Below, in pieces: positions 26,958 through 37,057 of a DNA stretch of 64,000 nt. The stretch is from positions 51,636 to 115,635 of the forward strand of contig NZ_VMTV02000162.1 of assembly GCF_007644035.1 (NCBI RefSeq), read 5' to 3'. The first letter of the stretch is position 1, and each line of letters starts with the position of its first letter. Below the pieces are notes generated by a model. That model saw only the letters and a program-made list of their open reading frames with translations. It made no database searches and was not told the DNA's origin. Source of the DNA: Vogesella mureinivorans. Lineage in GTDB: Bacteria; Pseudomonadota; Gammaproteobacteria; Burkholderiales; Chromobacteriaceae. The position numbers were made by a program, and so were the translations under genes.

Positions 26958-27339
26958 GTGGCGGAATCTGAATGATTGAAAAACAAAGCCCGATTCTAAC
27001 CGTATAGGGGAAGGCGGGGAAAGCATGGTGCGGCGGCAAGCCGGCTGCGGCCAACCCTGGCACGACAGCGGCAGGCCATTTATGGCACCGGCCAGCAGGC
27101 TTGCAGCAGGCCGGGGGCACGGGCCATCTGCATAAAATGCCACAGCTGGCGGGCTAGCCATACAAATTGCATCAAAGTAGTGGCAAATCGGCCATCATTT
27201 CACACAGAATCATAAAATAAGCACATGTTCTATATAAAAAGCTAGCAGATACCCCGCCAGCTCCCGGCTGTCGCCCCACAAGGCAAGCAGACATGCGCAC
27301 AGGCGGCATAGCGCACACGCAGGAACACAGGCTCACACC
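26958..27339. other. 382-bp divergent region between glyQ and the giant sensor kinase
   Basis: Holds a word copy in the TGCGGCCAACC form at 27046-27056 and, from 27160 to 27250, an AT-rich stretch (CATAAAATAAGCACATG, then TATATAAAAAGC) that probably contains the promoter of the kinase gene. I could not place a -35/-10 pair with confidence. No coding frame is supported. Confidence 0.5.
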
Positions 27340-30300
27340 ATGATCACACTGCCCGCTTACCACCCAGGCAGCCTGCTATACGATAGCGGCACCTCGCTGA
27401 TCTACCGCAGCCAGCACCGGCAAAGCGGCCAACCTGTCATCATGAAGGTGTTGCGCCACCCGCAGCCGCAGCCTGCCGATGTGGCACGCTTTCAGGCCGA
27501 GTATGCCTGCCTGCAGCGCTTTGCCCACGCCGGTATCGTGCAGCCACTGGCATTGCTGCAGCACCAGCAGCACTGGGTCATGGTGCTGGAAGACTGCGGT
27601 GGCGTGGCGCTCAGCCAACTGCTGGCACAGGCCGGCCAGGCGCTGCCGCCCGCTCTGGTGCTGGAAATGAGCCTGCAGCTGTGCGACGCACTGGACTGCG
27701 TACACCAGGCACAGCTGGTGCACCGCGACATCAACCCGTTCAATGTGGTGTGGAATGCCGACACGCACCAACTACAGCTGATCGACTTTGGCCTGGCCCA
27801 GCCGCCCAGCTACGAGCACCCCACCGGCCCGCTACACGAAGGCACGCTCGCCTACAGCTCGCCCGAGCACACCGGCCGCACCAGCCATACGCTGGGCTAC
27901 CGCGCCGACTACTACTCGCTAGGCGTTACCCTGTACCAGCTGCTCAGCGGCCGGCTGCCATTCGACAGCCAGGACGCCATGGAGCTGGTGCACAGCCACC
28001 TGGCACGCAGCCCGGACTTCCACCTACCCGCCTTTGCCGCCCTGCCGCCGCAGCTGGTGGCCGTGGTGCAGCGGCTGCTGGAAAAACACCCGGACCGCCG
28101 CTACCAGACCATCGCCCTGCTCAAGAACGACCTGCAGCTGTGCCGCCAGCTACTGGCCGACACCCAAACCGACGCCAGCGCAGCGAGCGATGGAAGCCCG
28201 CGCGGCCAGCTGGTCCTGCCCGGCAACCTGTACGGGCGAGCCCCGCAGGTAGCCCAGCTGCTACAAGCCTTTGCCCGCTGCCGTGGCGCGCACAACGAGC
28301 TGGTATTACTGGGCGGCTACGCCGGCGTGGGCAAATCGGCGCTGGCAGACGCCCTGCGCCAGCCCGCCAGCGAGCAAGGCAGCTTTTTTGTGGCGGGCAA
28401 ATGCGAGCAGTACAAACGCCACACCCCCTACGCCGCCGTGGTCCAGGCGTTTCAGGACTTGCTGCGCCAGCTGCTTACCCTGCCGCAAAGCCAGCTGGCA
28501 CAGTGGTCGCAGCTACTGCGCGAGGCGCTGGGCGAGCAAGCCGACATCCTGTGCGCCCTGCTGCCCGAGCTGGCCCTGCTGCTGCCCACCCGGCACGTCA
28601 GCCCGCCGCTGCCGCCGCAAGAAGCGCAGCACCGCCTGCACCGGCTACTGCTCACCCTGGCCGCCACCTTTGCCAGCCCCTATCACCCGCTGGTGATCTT
28701 TCTGGACGACCTGCAATGGGCCGACCCCGCCACCCTGGGCCTGATAGAACAGCTGCTCGCCAGCCCGCAAGCCCGGCACATCCTGCTGCTGGGAGCCTAC
28801 CGAGACAACGAAACCGGGCCCGCGCACCCGCTGTCCAGCCTGCAAAGTGCCCTGGCGCAGCAAGGCGTTGCCGTACAAACCCTGCACATTGCGCCGCTGG
28901 GGCAAGAGCACATCAGCCAATGGCTGGCAGACACCCTGCAATGCCCGGTAGACAGCATTAGCCCGCTGGCCACGCTATGCCAGCATAAAACACAGGGCAA
29001 CCCGTTTTTCCTGCGCCAGTTCCTGCGCAGCCTGTACGACCGCGGCCTGCTGTTCTACCACCCGGCAGAGGCTCGCTGGTGCTGGCAGCAGCACGCGCTG
29101 GACAACACCGCCTTTACCGACAATGTCGTGGCGCTGATGGTAGACAAGCTGCGCAGCCTGCCCGTCCCTACCCAGGCCCTGCTACAGCTGGCAGCCACGC
29201 TGGGTAACCGCTTTACTCTGAGCCAGCTGGCGCGCATTGCCGCCCAGCCGCTAGCCAGCGCACGGCTACAGCTCAAACCTGCGCTAGCCCACGAGCTGAT
29301 ACGCCCCGCCAGCCACGACAGCAGCACCGGGCAAGACGACTACCGCTTTGTGCACGACCGTATCCAGCAAGCCGCCTACGCCCTCTACGACGAAGCCGGC
29401 CAGCTACAGCAACACCTGAAGGTTGGCCGCAGCCTGCTGGCGCACAGCACCCAGCTGCAAGACGACCTGTACGCCATACTGGAACAGCTCAACCCGGCCA
29501 TATCACTGCTGCACGACCCGGCCGAGCGCGAACAGCTGGCCGTACTGAACTACAAAGCCGGCAAGCTGGCACAAGGCGCAGCCGCCTACCCCGCCGCCCT
29601 GCACCACATGCAGCTGGCGCAACAGCTGCTGCCCGACGACGCCGGCAGCGACGACCTGCGCCACATCCTGCTGGGCCTGTGCGACGCCGCCAGCCACTGC
29701 GGCCAGTTTGCCCTGGCCGACAGCCTCTACCCGCAACTGCAAGCCCACAGCCCCTGCACCGCCACGCAAATCGAAGGCTACCTGGTGCAGATGCACCAAT
29801 ACCTGCTGCAAGGCCGCTTTCACGATGCCCTGCAGCTGCAGCGCCACGGCCTGGCCATGCTGGGCATTACCCTACCCGCCACCCTGGCCGAGCAACAAAC
29901 CCAGCTGCAAGCACTGGAAAACGCGCTAGGCACCGCGCACGGCCTGCCAGACTGTGCCGTACTGCACGCGCTGGGCCAGATGACCGACCACACCGCGCAA
30001 GCCGCCATGGCCCTGCTGTTTGGCGTAAGCCACGCCGCCTACCTGTCCGGCCAGCTTACCCTGGACGCCCTCGCCATCCTGCACATGACCCGGCTGTCGC
30101 TCACCCACGGCCACAGCGAGCTATCGCCCTACGCCTACGCCCTGTACGGCTTTACGCTGGGGCAGCTGCACCAGCAGTACCAGGCTGGCGAGCAGTGGGG
30201 CCAGCAGGCGCTGGCGCTCTCCAACAAGCAGCCCCATATCGCCATTCGCGGTAACACCCACTTTCTGTACGCCAGCAAACTGGGGCACTGGCAGCACCCG

Positions 30301-33300
30301 CTGCACAGCCTGAACGGCTACTACCAGGAAGCCCTGCACTGGAGCCAGGAAAGTGGCGACCTGCTGAACGAAGGCTACATCCTGGCCGTACGCGGTACCG
30401 ACCGCATCATGCAGGGCCAGTACCTGCCCGCGCTGCTGGAGCTGGGCGAGCAAGACCTGCAGCGCCTGCAAAACCCCAGCCGGCAAGACATGTACGACTG
30501 CACCCGCGTCAGCAGCGTGCAGCCGCTGTGCTGCCTGATGGGCCTGAGCTACCAGCCGCACAGCTTCGACGACGAATCGTTCAGCGAGCACGACTTCCTG
30601 CAGCGCTACCAGCACAGCCCGCTGCACCTGGCCTACTACCACTACAGCAAGCTGTTTACCGGCTACCTGCTGCGCAGCCCCGATGCGGTAGCCCTCACCG
30701 CCCAGCTACCGCACATTGCGGCCAACGTAGCCGGCCAGTTCAAGGAAGCAGAAGCCACGTTCTACTGCGGCCTGATTCTGGCCCGCGCCCTGCGCGAACA
30801 GCCGGCGCACCCCGAGCGTGACAGCTGGCAAGCCACGCTGGCCGCCTGCCTGGCCCGCCACGCCCGCTGGGCCAGCCTGTGCGCAGACAACTTTGCCGCC
30901 CGGTACAGCCTGCTGCAGGCCGAGCAAGCCCGGCTACACGGGCAGCAGCTAGCGGCGCAACAGCACTATCAGCACGCCATAGAACAAGCCACGCAGCATG
31001 GCTTTGCCCACATCGCCGCCATGGCATGCGAAAGCTATGGCGACTACTGGCTAAGCTGTGGCCAGACCACCATTGCCCAGCTGTTCCTGAGCCAGGCCTG
31101 GCAGGGCTACCAGGCGTGGGGGGCCAGCGGCAAAGCCAGCCAGCTGCAGCAGCACTACCAGCCCGGCGGCCTGCAGCTAGCCCAACAGCCCGCTCAGCCC
31201 AGCCCCCCGCCCGAGCGACCGCCCGGCAGCCCTACCGCCACAGACAGCAGCAACGCGCTGGACTTGTCGTCCATCCTGAAAGCGACCCGTGCACTGTCTG
31301 GCGAGCTCAGCCTGGACCGGGTGCTGGCCCGGCTGCTAGACATCGTGCGCGAGAACACCGGCGCGCAGTACGCCCGCCTGCTGCTGCACTACCAGAACCA
31401 CTGGCTGCTGGAACAAGGCGACAGCCAGCGCAGCAAGCCCGAACCCGTGCTGCTGGACGCCCGCCAGCACCCGCAGCTGCCGCTGTCGCTGCTGCGCTAT
31501 GTGATCCGCACCGGCGAAGCCCTGATAGAAGGCAACCTGGCCGCCTCGCCACGCTTCCATACCGACCCCTACGTAGAGCAGCACCAGCCCGGCTCGGTAC
31601 TGTGCCTGCCCATTTTGCGCAAGCAGCAGGTCATCGGCGTGCTGTATCTGGAAAACCGCCTGATCCAGCACGCCTTCAGCCACGAGCGGCTTACCTTCCT
31701 GCGCATGCTCACCCTGCAAGCACTGGTTTCCATCGATAACGCACGGCTGTACGACAACCTGGAGCGCCAGGTACAGGAGCGCACCGCCCGGCTAAACCAG
31801 ATACGGCTGGAACAGCAAGCCATTCTGGACAATGCGCTGGTCGGCATTGCCTTCGTGCGCGACCGCATCTTCCAGCAATGCAACCTGGGATTCGGGCAGA
31901 TACTGGGCTACCCGCAAGGCGCGCTGGACAAACAGCCCACCCAGCTGGTGTACCTGAGTGAAAGCGACTACCAGCTGACCGGCCACCTGACCCGCAGCAG
32001 CTATCTGGAAACCGATATGGCGCTGCGCCGCCAGGACGGCAGCCCGGTGTGGTGTGCCATCAGCGCCAAGCTGGTGAACCCCGCCGACACGGATGCCGGC
32101 ATGGTCGTGGTGATCATGGACATCAGCGCACGCAAGGCCGCCGAGCAGGCCATGGCCGAATCGCGCCAGCGCGCCGAAGACGCCACACGCACCAAATCGC
32201 TGTTTCTGGCCAATATGAGCCACGAAATCCGCACCCCGATGAACGCCATACTGGGCATGGCCCGCCTGGCCCTGCAACGCGACCCCGACCTGCAAGTAGG
32301 CCACTACCTGCACAAAATCCTGGCCAACGGCGAAGGCCTGCTGCAAATCCTTAACGACATACTGGATTTTTCCAAGATAGAAGCCGGCAAGCTCACGCTG
32401 GAAAGCGTGCCGTTCACGCTGGACAGCATTCTGGAACGTGTCACCGACGTGATGGTGCTGCGCATACAGGGCAAGCCCATCGAGCCCGTCTGCCAGATTG
32501 CGGCCAACGTCCCCGGCCGGCTGATAGGCGACCCGCTACGGCTGGAGCAAATCCTGTGCAACCTGGCCAGCAACGCCGCCAAATTTACCGAACGCGGCCA
32601 GATCGCCCTGTCGGTAAGCGTGGCCGAGCAAGACGCCCACAGCGTCACCCTGAGCTTTACCATGCAAGACAGCGGTATCGGCATAGAGCCGGCCCTGCGC
32701 GAGCAGCTGTTCCACTCGTTTACCCAGGCCGACGGCTCGGTGACACGGCGCTACGGCGGCACCGGCCTGGGCCTGGCTATTTGCAAGCAGCTGGCCAGCC
32801 TGATGCAAGGCGAGCTACTGGTAGACAGCCAGCCCGGCCACGGCAGCCGCTTTACCCTGCGCCTCACCCTGCCATGGCAAACCGACACCGCCCCCGACAC
32901 CCCGCTGCCAGGCCGCCACATATTGGTGGTAGACGACCACCCGCAAGCACGCGGCGCGCTGAGCAATATGCTGTTCAGCCTGGGCATGCAGGTGAGCGAA
33001 GCCAGCAATGGCATGGCGGCGCTGGCACGGCTACACCAAGCCTGCGAACAAGGCCAGCCGGTAGACCTGATCCTGCTGGACAGCCAGATGCCCGGCTGGA
33101 GCGGCGCCGACACCCTGCAGCGCCTGCGCGATGCCCGCCTGCCGCGCGAGCCGGCCGTCGTCATGCTCACCCAGCCCTATGGCGATAACGAAGACGAGCA
33201 GCCAGCCGGCGTGCAAGGCACCCTGGCCAAACCGCCGCGCCCCGCCAGCGTACTGACCCTGCTGCAAAGCCTGGCCGGCCACGCCCTGCCCGCCCCGCCC

Positions 33301-34305
33301 GACGAAAAACAGCGCCTGGCCCTGCAGCTGGCCAGCCTGACCAGCGTAGCCGGCTGCAGGGTACTGCTGGTAGACGACAACGCCATCAACCGCGAAGTGG
33401 TACTGGGCATGCTGGAAGACAGCGGGCTGCTGATCGATATCGCCGAAAATGGCGTAGATGCCGTAGACGCCGTCAACATCGGCCACTACGACCTGGTGCT
33501 GATGGATATCCAGATGCCCATGCTGGACGGCTTTGCCGCCACCCGGCAGATACGCGCCAACCCGGCGCACGCCAGCCTGCCCATCGTGGCACTCAGCGCC
33601 CACGCCATGGTCAGCGACCACCAGGCCAGCCTGGCCGCCGGCATGAACGACCATCTGGACAAACCCATCGTGCCGGACGCCCTGATTGCCGCCCTGCTGC
33701 GCTGGCTACCCGCCCAGCAGCCGCGCCGGCAGCTCGCCACCACACCCCGCCAGGGCAGCCATAATCTGGCGCAGCGCCTGCAATACCACTTTGTCAGCAG
33801 CTACCGCCAGCTACCGGCCAAGCTGCAGCTACTGCGCGAGGCCGGCGACTGGGCGGCGATCGAATACCACACACACAGCCTGAAAGCCGCCGCCGCCTAC
33901 GTAGAGGCGCCGCGCCTGGCCCGGCTCGCCAGCGATATCGACAGCGCCCTGCGCGACCACCAGCGCCTGGCCGCCGAAGCCCTGCTGCCCGAGCTACAGG
34001 ACGAGCTGGAAAGAACCCTGCAACAGCTACAAGCCGCCAGCAGCACCCCCGCACCCCGTACGGCCTCGCCGAAAACACCGCTGGAACAAGTGCGGCTTTT
34101 GCAACATTTGCAAGATAAACTCAAACACGCTGATTCTCGTGCCGATGAAGCATTAGCGGCACTTTTCGATGCAATGCCTATCGATAGTCATGAGCATTTG
34201 ATTAATATCGGTAAATTACTCGATCAGATAGAATATGATCAGGCCTATAGACAGCTACAAACACTGATCAAGACACTGGACTTGCCCATCGGAAGTACCA
34301 CATGA
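27340..34305 (+). CDS. Giant Ser/Thr kinase - AAA ATPase - GAF - PAS - hybrid histidine kinase with HPt
   Basis: 2321 residues. In order: Ser/Thr kinase (1-270; MKVLRH lysine, VHRDINPFNVV, IDFGLA); STAND/AAA ATPase (from ~300, P-loop GGYAGVGKSALADAL near 325, Walker B VIFLDDLQWADP); a ~700-residue helical TPR-like region; GAF (~1307-1473); PAS (~1485-1600); HisKA with LANMSHEIRTPMNA near 1627; HATPase ending GTGLGLAICKQLA near 1806; REC1 (~1861-1980, LLLDSQMPG); REC2 (~2007-2124, VLMDIQMPMLDG); HPt (~2149-2218, HSLKAAAAYV near 2178). A soluble hub able to integrate protein-kinase and phosphorelay signals. Coupled by ATGA to a REC-GGDEF gene, its likely output. The last ~200 bases are AT-rich with different codon use. 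Confidence 0.93.
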   Translation: MITLPAYHPGSLLYDSGTSLIYRSQHRQSGQPVIMKVLRHPQPQPADVARFQAEYACLQRFAHAGIVQPLALLQHQQHWVMVLEDCGGVALSQLLAQAGQALPPALVLEMSLQLCDALDCVHQAQLVHRDINPFNVVWNADTHQLQLIDFGLAQPPSYEHPTGPLHEGTLAYSSPEHTGRTSHTLGYRADYYSLGVTLYQLLSGRLPFDSQDAMELVHSHLARSPDFHLPAFAALPPQLVAVVQRLLEKHPDRRYQTIALLKNDLQLCRQLLADTQTDASAASDGSPRGQLVLPGNLYGRAPQVAQLLQAFARCRGAHNELVLLGGYAGVGKSALADALRQPASEQGSFFVAGKCEQYKRHTPYAAVVQAFQDLLRQLLTLPQSQLAQWSQLLREALGEQADILCALLPELALLLPTRHVSPPLPPQEAQHRLHRLLLTLAATFASPYHPLVIFLDDLQWADPATLGLIEQLLASPQARHILLLGAYRDNETGPAHPLSSLQSALAQQGVAVQTLHIAPLGQEHISQWLADTLQCPVDSISPLATLCQHKTQGNPFFLRQFLRSLYDRGLLFYHPAEARWCWQQHALDNTAFTDNVVALMVDKLRSLPVPTQALLQLAATLGNRFTLSQLARIAAQPLASARLQLKPALAHELIRPASHDSSTGQDDYRFVHDRIQQAAYALYDEAGQLQQHLKVGRSLLAHSTQLQDDLYAILEQLNPAISLLHDPAEREQLAVLNYKAGKLAQGAAAYPAALHHMQLAQQLLPDDAGSDDLRHILLGLCDAASHCGQFALADSLYPQLQAHSPCTATQIEGYLVQMHQYLLQGRFHDALQLQRHGLAMLGITLPATLAEQQTQLQALENALGTAHGLPDCAVLHALGQMTDHTAQAAMALLFGVSHAAYLSGQLTLDALAILHMTRLSLTHGHSELSPYAYALYGFTLGQLHQQYQAGEQWGQQALALSNKQPHIAIRGNTHFLYASKLGHWQHPLHSLNGYYQEALHWSQESGDLLNEGYILAVRGTDRIMQGQYLPALLELGEQDLQRLQNPSRQDMYDCTRVSSVQPLCCLMGLSYQPHSFDDESFSEHDFLQRYQHSPLHLAYYHYSKLFTGYLLRSPDAVALTAQLPHIAANVAGQFKEAEATFYCGLILARALREQPAHPERDSWQATLAACLARHARWASLCADNFAARYSLLQAEQARLHGQQLAAQQHYQHAIEQATQHGFAHIAAMACESYGDYWLSCGQTTIAQLFLSQAWQGYQAWGASGKASQLQQHYQPGGLQLAQQPAQPSPPPERPPGSPTATDSSNALDLSSILKATRALSGELSLDRVLARLLDIVRENTGAQYARLLLHYQNHWLLEQGDSQRSKPEPVLLDARQHPQLPLSLLRYVIRTGEALIEGNLAASPRFHTDPYVEQHQPGSVLCLPILRKQQVIGVLYLENRLIQHAFSHERLTFLRMLTLQALVSIDNARLYDNLERQVQERTARLNQIRLEQQAILDNALVGIAFVRDRIFQQCNLGFGQILGYPQGALDKQPTQLVYLSESDYQLTGHLTRSSYLETDMALRRQDGSPVWCAISAKLVNPADTDAGMVVVIMDISARKAAEQAMAESRQRAEDATRTKSLFLANMSHEIRTPMNAILGMARLALQRDPDLQVGHYLHKILANGEGLLQILNDILDFSKIEAGKLTLESVPFTLDSILERVTDVMVLRIQGKPIEPVCQIAANVPGRLIGDPLRLEQILCNLASNAAKFTERGQIALSVSVAEQDAHSVTLSFTMQDSGIGIEPALREQLFHSFTQADGSVTRRYGGTGLGLAICKQLASLMQGELLVDSQPGHGSRFTLRLTLPWQTDTAPDTPLPGRHILVVDDHPQARGALSNMLFSLGMQVSEASNGMAALARLHQACEQGQPVDLILLDSQMPGWSGADTLQRLRDARLPREPAVVMLTQPYGDNEDEQPAGVQGTLAKPPRPASVLTLLQSLAGHALPAPPDEKQRLALQLASLTSVAGCRVLLVDDNAINREVVLGMLEDSGLLIDIAENGVDAVDAVNIGHYDLVLMDIQMPMLDGFAATRQIRANPAHASLPIVALSAHAMVSDHQASLAAGMNDHLDKPIVPDALIAALLRWLPAQQPRRQLATTPRQGSHNLAQRLQYHFVSSYRQLPAKLQLLREAGDWAAIEYHTHSLKAAAAYVEAPRLARLASDIDSALRDHQRLAAEALLPELQDELERTLQQLQAASSTPAPRTASPKTPLEQVRLLQHLQDKLKHADSRADEALAALFDAMPIDSHEHLINIGKLLDQIEYDQAYRQLQTLIKTLDLPIGSTT

Positions 34306-35243
34306 AACAACAACAAAAAATCCTGATCGTGGACGATGTCGTCATCAACCTGCACTTGCTGGACGGCCTGCTGAAGGCCGACTACACCGTCCTGATGGCC
34401 AAAAACGGCCAGCAAGCCCTGCAGCTGGCGCGCGAACACCACCCCGATCTGGTATTGCTTGATGTGGTCATGCCGGAAATGGACGGCTTTGCCGTACTGC
34501 AAGCCCTGCGCCATGATGCCCGTACCAAAAACATTCCCGTGATTTTCATTACCGGCCAGGACCGGCCGGAAGACGAGGCACAAGGCCTGCTGCGCGGCGC
34601 GGTGGACTACATCACCAAACCGCTGAACGAAGTCATCGTCAAAGCGCGGGTCGCCACCCACCTGAAGCTGGAACGCCAGCGCCGCATGCTGGAAAGCCTG
34701 GCCAATATCGATGGCCTGACCGAGCTGCCCAACCGCCGCCAGCTGGACCAGGTCTACCACGGGGAATGGGAGCGCGCCCGCCGCAACCAGCTGGCGCTGT
34801 CGGTCGCCATCATCGATGTGGACTGCTTCAAGCAATACAACGACCACTGCGGCCACGCCATGGGCGACCGCGTACTGCAGCAGCTGGCGCAAACCATTGC
34901 GGCCAACCTGGGCCGCCCCGGCGACCTGGCCGCACGTTATGGCGGCGAGGAGTTTGTGCTGATACTGCCCGCCACGCAAAGCCAGGGTGCCTGGCAGCTG
35001 CTGGAAAGCATGCGCCGCACCATAGAAAGCATGGCCATTCCACACCCGGCGTCGCAGGTGAGCCCGGTGGTCACCATCAGTGCCGGCGTCGCCAGCCTGC
35101 AAAACGGGGCGGACACCCCGGCGGCACTATTGCAGCTGGCCGACCAGCGCCTGTATCACGCCAAGCGCAGTGGCCGTAACTGCGTGATAGGCGAAACCGG
35201 TATCCACAGCGAGCCAAGCACCGCGCTATATAGCCTGGGCTAG
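34302..35243 (+). CDS. Response regulator diguanylate cyclase (PleD-like)
   Basis: 313 residues. Receiver domain (5-120): LIVDDVVINLHLL, phosphoacceptor Asp in LVLLDVVMPEMDGF and Lys in DYITKPLNE. GGDEF domain (~140-300): NIDGLTELPNRRQLDQ, IIDVDCFKQYNDHCGH and active site ARYGGEEFVLIL. The inhibitory site RPGD stands five residues before GGEEF, so product feedback is expected. It makes cyclic-di-GMP in the cytoplasm when phosphorylated. The ATGA overlap with the giant hybrid kinase makes that protein its probable phosphodonor through the HPt domain. Confidence 0.95.
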   Translation: MKQQQKILIVDDVVINLHLLDGLLKADYTVLMAKNGQQALQLAREHHPDLVLLDVVMPEMDGFAVLQALRHDARTKNIPVIFITGQDRPEDEAQGLLRGAVDYITKPLNEVIVKARVATHLKLERQRRMLESLANIDGLTELPNRRQLDQVYHGEWERARRNQLALSVAIIDVDCFKQYNDHCGHAMGDRVLQQLAQTIAANLGRPGDLAARYGGEEFVLILPATQSQGAWQLLESMRRTIESMAIPHPASQVSPVVTISAGVASLQNGADTPAALLQLADQRLYHAKRSGRNCVIGETGIHSEPSTALYSLG

Positions 35244-35265
35244 ATTCCACTGCGCACCGGCAGGC

Positions 35266-35892
35266 TCACAGCACGCGGTCGCTACGGCGGCGGTACCAGC
35301 CGGTCACCGACAGGCGCTGCTGCCGCGCCGGCAGCACCTCGTGCCAGAAACGGTCTGACAGGAACAACACCAGCGTGCCGGCTTCCGGCTCGATATCGCG
35401 GTACTCGCTGCACGCCTCGTCCAGATACAGGCGGATCTGCCCGCCAGCGTCCTGCGGCCAACCTTCATTCAGATAAAACACCGTGGTCAGCGTGCGCGCA
35501 TCGTCGTCCTGAAAGCGGTCCAGGTGCTTTTTGTAGAACGCCCCCGCCGGGTACACGGCAAAGTGCGACTCCAGCTCGGCCAGGCCCAGATACAGGCCAC
35601 GGTTCACCGCGTGCATGATGTCGTCCATGGCGGCGTTATACGCCAGCACCGCCGGCTCGGCCGCCACCTGGTCCAGCCACAGTACCGAGTCGCTACGGAT
35701 CTCGGCGCGGCGCGCCTGGCCGGTAGCACGGCCGGTAGCCGCCTCGTGAAACAGGCCCTGCTGCCATACCGACAGGCAGGTATCGCGCAGGTTGTGCACC
35801 AGCGGGGCGGGCAGCGCATGCGGTATCACCACCCAACCTTTGTCGGCCAGGGTGTCCAGCACGGCATCCAGATCAAATTGCAAAACAGTCAT
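35266..35892 (-). CDS. 2-oxoglutarate/Fe(II) oxygenase, prolyl-hydroxylase type
   Basis: 208 residues from ATG at 35892; an alternative ATG at 35907 adds five residues. The double-stranded beta-helix shows FYKKHLDRFQDD (His-x-Asp), then LVLFLSDRFWHEVLPA (distal His) and RLSVTGWYRR with the 2-oxoglutarate Arg. This arrangement matches the prolyl 4-hydroxylase-like group (YbiX/P4Hc). The substrate is unknown. It is convergent with the GGDEF gene; no terminator is evident in the 22 bases between. A word copy in the form TGCGGCCAACCTT is at 35453. Confidence 0.85.
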   Translation of the reverse strand: MTVLQFDLDAVLDTLADKGWVVIPHALPAPLVHNLRDTCLSVWQQGLFHEAATGRATGQARRAEIRSDSVLWLDQVAAEPAVLAYNAAMDDIMHAVNRGLYLGLAELESHFAVYPAGAFYKKHLDRFQDDDARTLTTVFYLNEGWPQDAGGQIRLYLDEACSEYRDIEPEAGTLVLFLSDRFWHEVLPARQQRLSVTGWYRRRSDRVL

Positions 35893-35962
35893 GGCGGTAT
35901 CCGGCAAAAAACATCAAGGCGGGCTTTGTACCATGCGCGCAGCCTGGCGCCAATGCGCCAGA

Positions 35963-36892
35963 TCAAGCGCCCGGGTGCTCGGCCACGCGCTGGTGCTGGC
36001 CGGCTAGCCAGGCCAATACCAGCGGGAAATGGTCGTTGGCCGCATCCGGGTGGGTCAGCAGGCTCACGTGGTCGTAATCGTGGCGGTGGCCGGTATGGCG
36101 CGCCAGCAGGTGCACGCGCGACAGGTGCGCGCCGCTTTCTGCGCGAAAACGCCGGACATCGTCGGGGTGGCCGCGGCAGGGGTCGTTCTGCGCGGCAAAA
36201 TACAGCGCGGGCGGCAGGCTGTGGCGCTGCGCGGCGGCGGCGTAGTCAAAGCCGTCATCGCTATCGACCCAGGGGCGCACCTTGGCCCACTGCTTGCTCT
36301 GCCAATGGCTCTTGTTGCTTTCGTCGTCCGCCCCCAGGCCCATGCGCCGCGCCGGCAGGTAGCCCACGCTGCGGCACAGCAGCCGCGCCACGCCGTTCCA
36401 CATCAGGTCTACTTCCAGCAGCTTGTTCAGGTTGCGCACGTGCACGCTGCGCTTGCTGCCGAAATACACCAGGCTGGCAACTTGCGGTATCAGCGCGGGC
36501 TGGTACAGCAGCGCGCTGCTCATATGCACCCCGCCCCAGGAGTGCGCCATCCAGTGCACCGCCTGCCCGCCGCTATGCTGACGCACCGCCGCGTGCAGTG
36601 CCGGCAGGTCTTCGCGAATGATCTCGGTCTGGCCGTGGCGGGCATGGCGGCTGATGCGCGGCGTGCTGCGCCCACGCCCGCGCAGGTCGGCCACGTACAC
36701 GTCGTAGCCCTGGCTGGCCAGGTAGTGCGCCAGCCCCTTGCCGCTGTCGGAATAAAAAATGCGCCCGTTGGCCATCACGCCGTGCACCATCAGTACCGGC
36801 TGGCCGTCGTGCAGCGGGTGGCGGATGCGCTTTACATACAGGGTATCGCGGGCGGTAACGGGCACGAACAGGTCTTCTTCGCGGTTTTTCAT
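35963..36892 (-). CDS. Alpha/beta hydrolase
   Basis: 309 residues from the ATG at 36892. PVLMVHGVMANGRIFY carries the oxyanion region, AHSWGGVHMSS contains the nucleophile elbow (G/A-H-S-x-G, Ser in AHSWGG), and HDYDHVSLLTHPDA near the C-terminus supplies the His. Similar to lipase-like hydrolases with YDVYVADLRGRGRS. Substrate unknown. It diverges from the helicase gene and lies upstream of the oxygenase on the same strand, 70 bases away. One word copy at 36036 near the 3' end. Confidence 0.85.
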   Translation of the reverse strand: MKNREEDLFVPVTARDTLYVKRIRHPLHDGQPVLMVHGVMANGRIFYSDSGKGLAHYLASQGYDVYVADLRGRGRSTPRISRHARHGQTEIIREDLPALHAAVRQHSGGQAVHWMAHSWGGVHMSSALLYQPALIPQVASLVYFGSKRSVHVRNLNKLLEVDLMWNGVARLLCRSVGYLPARRMGLGADDESNKSHWQSKQWAKVRPWVDSDDGFDYAAAAQRHSLPPALYFAAQNDPCRGHPDDVRRFRAESGAHLSRVHLLARHTGHRHDYDHVSLLTHPDAANDHFPLVLAWLAGQHQRVAEHPGA

Positions 36893-37057
36893 GGGGCCTC
36901 GGCTGCGGGATGGCAATAATCAAACAAGCGCTTGAATCATGCGCATCCTGCCCGGCGCCGTCAATCGCCATGCCAAGGTCGTGGCGTGATGGCTGCGCTG
37001 GTTGCCACAGCGCAAACCCCGTAGACTGCCGCCTTTGCACCTTACCCGGCCCTGCCC

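Noticed and set aside
27001-27161. N-terminal extension of GlyQ to 27161
   Set aside because: The added residues resemble no GlyQ and include a word copy; the family start MLTFQEII at 26957 fits the normal length.
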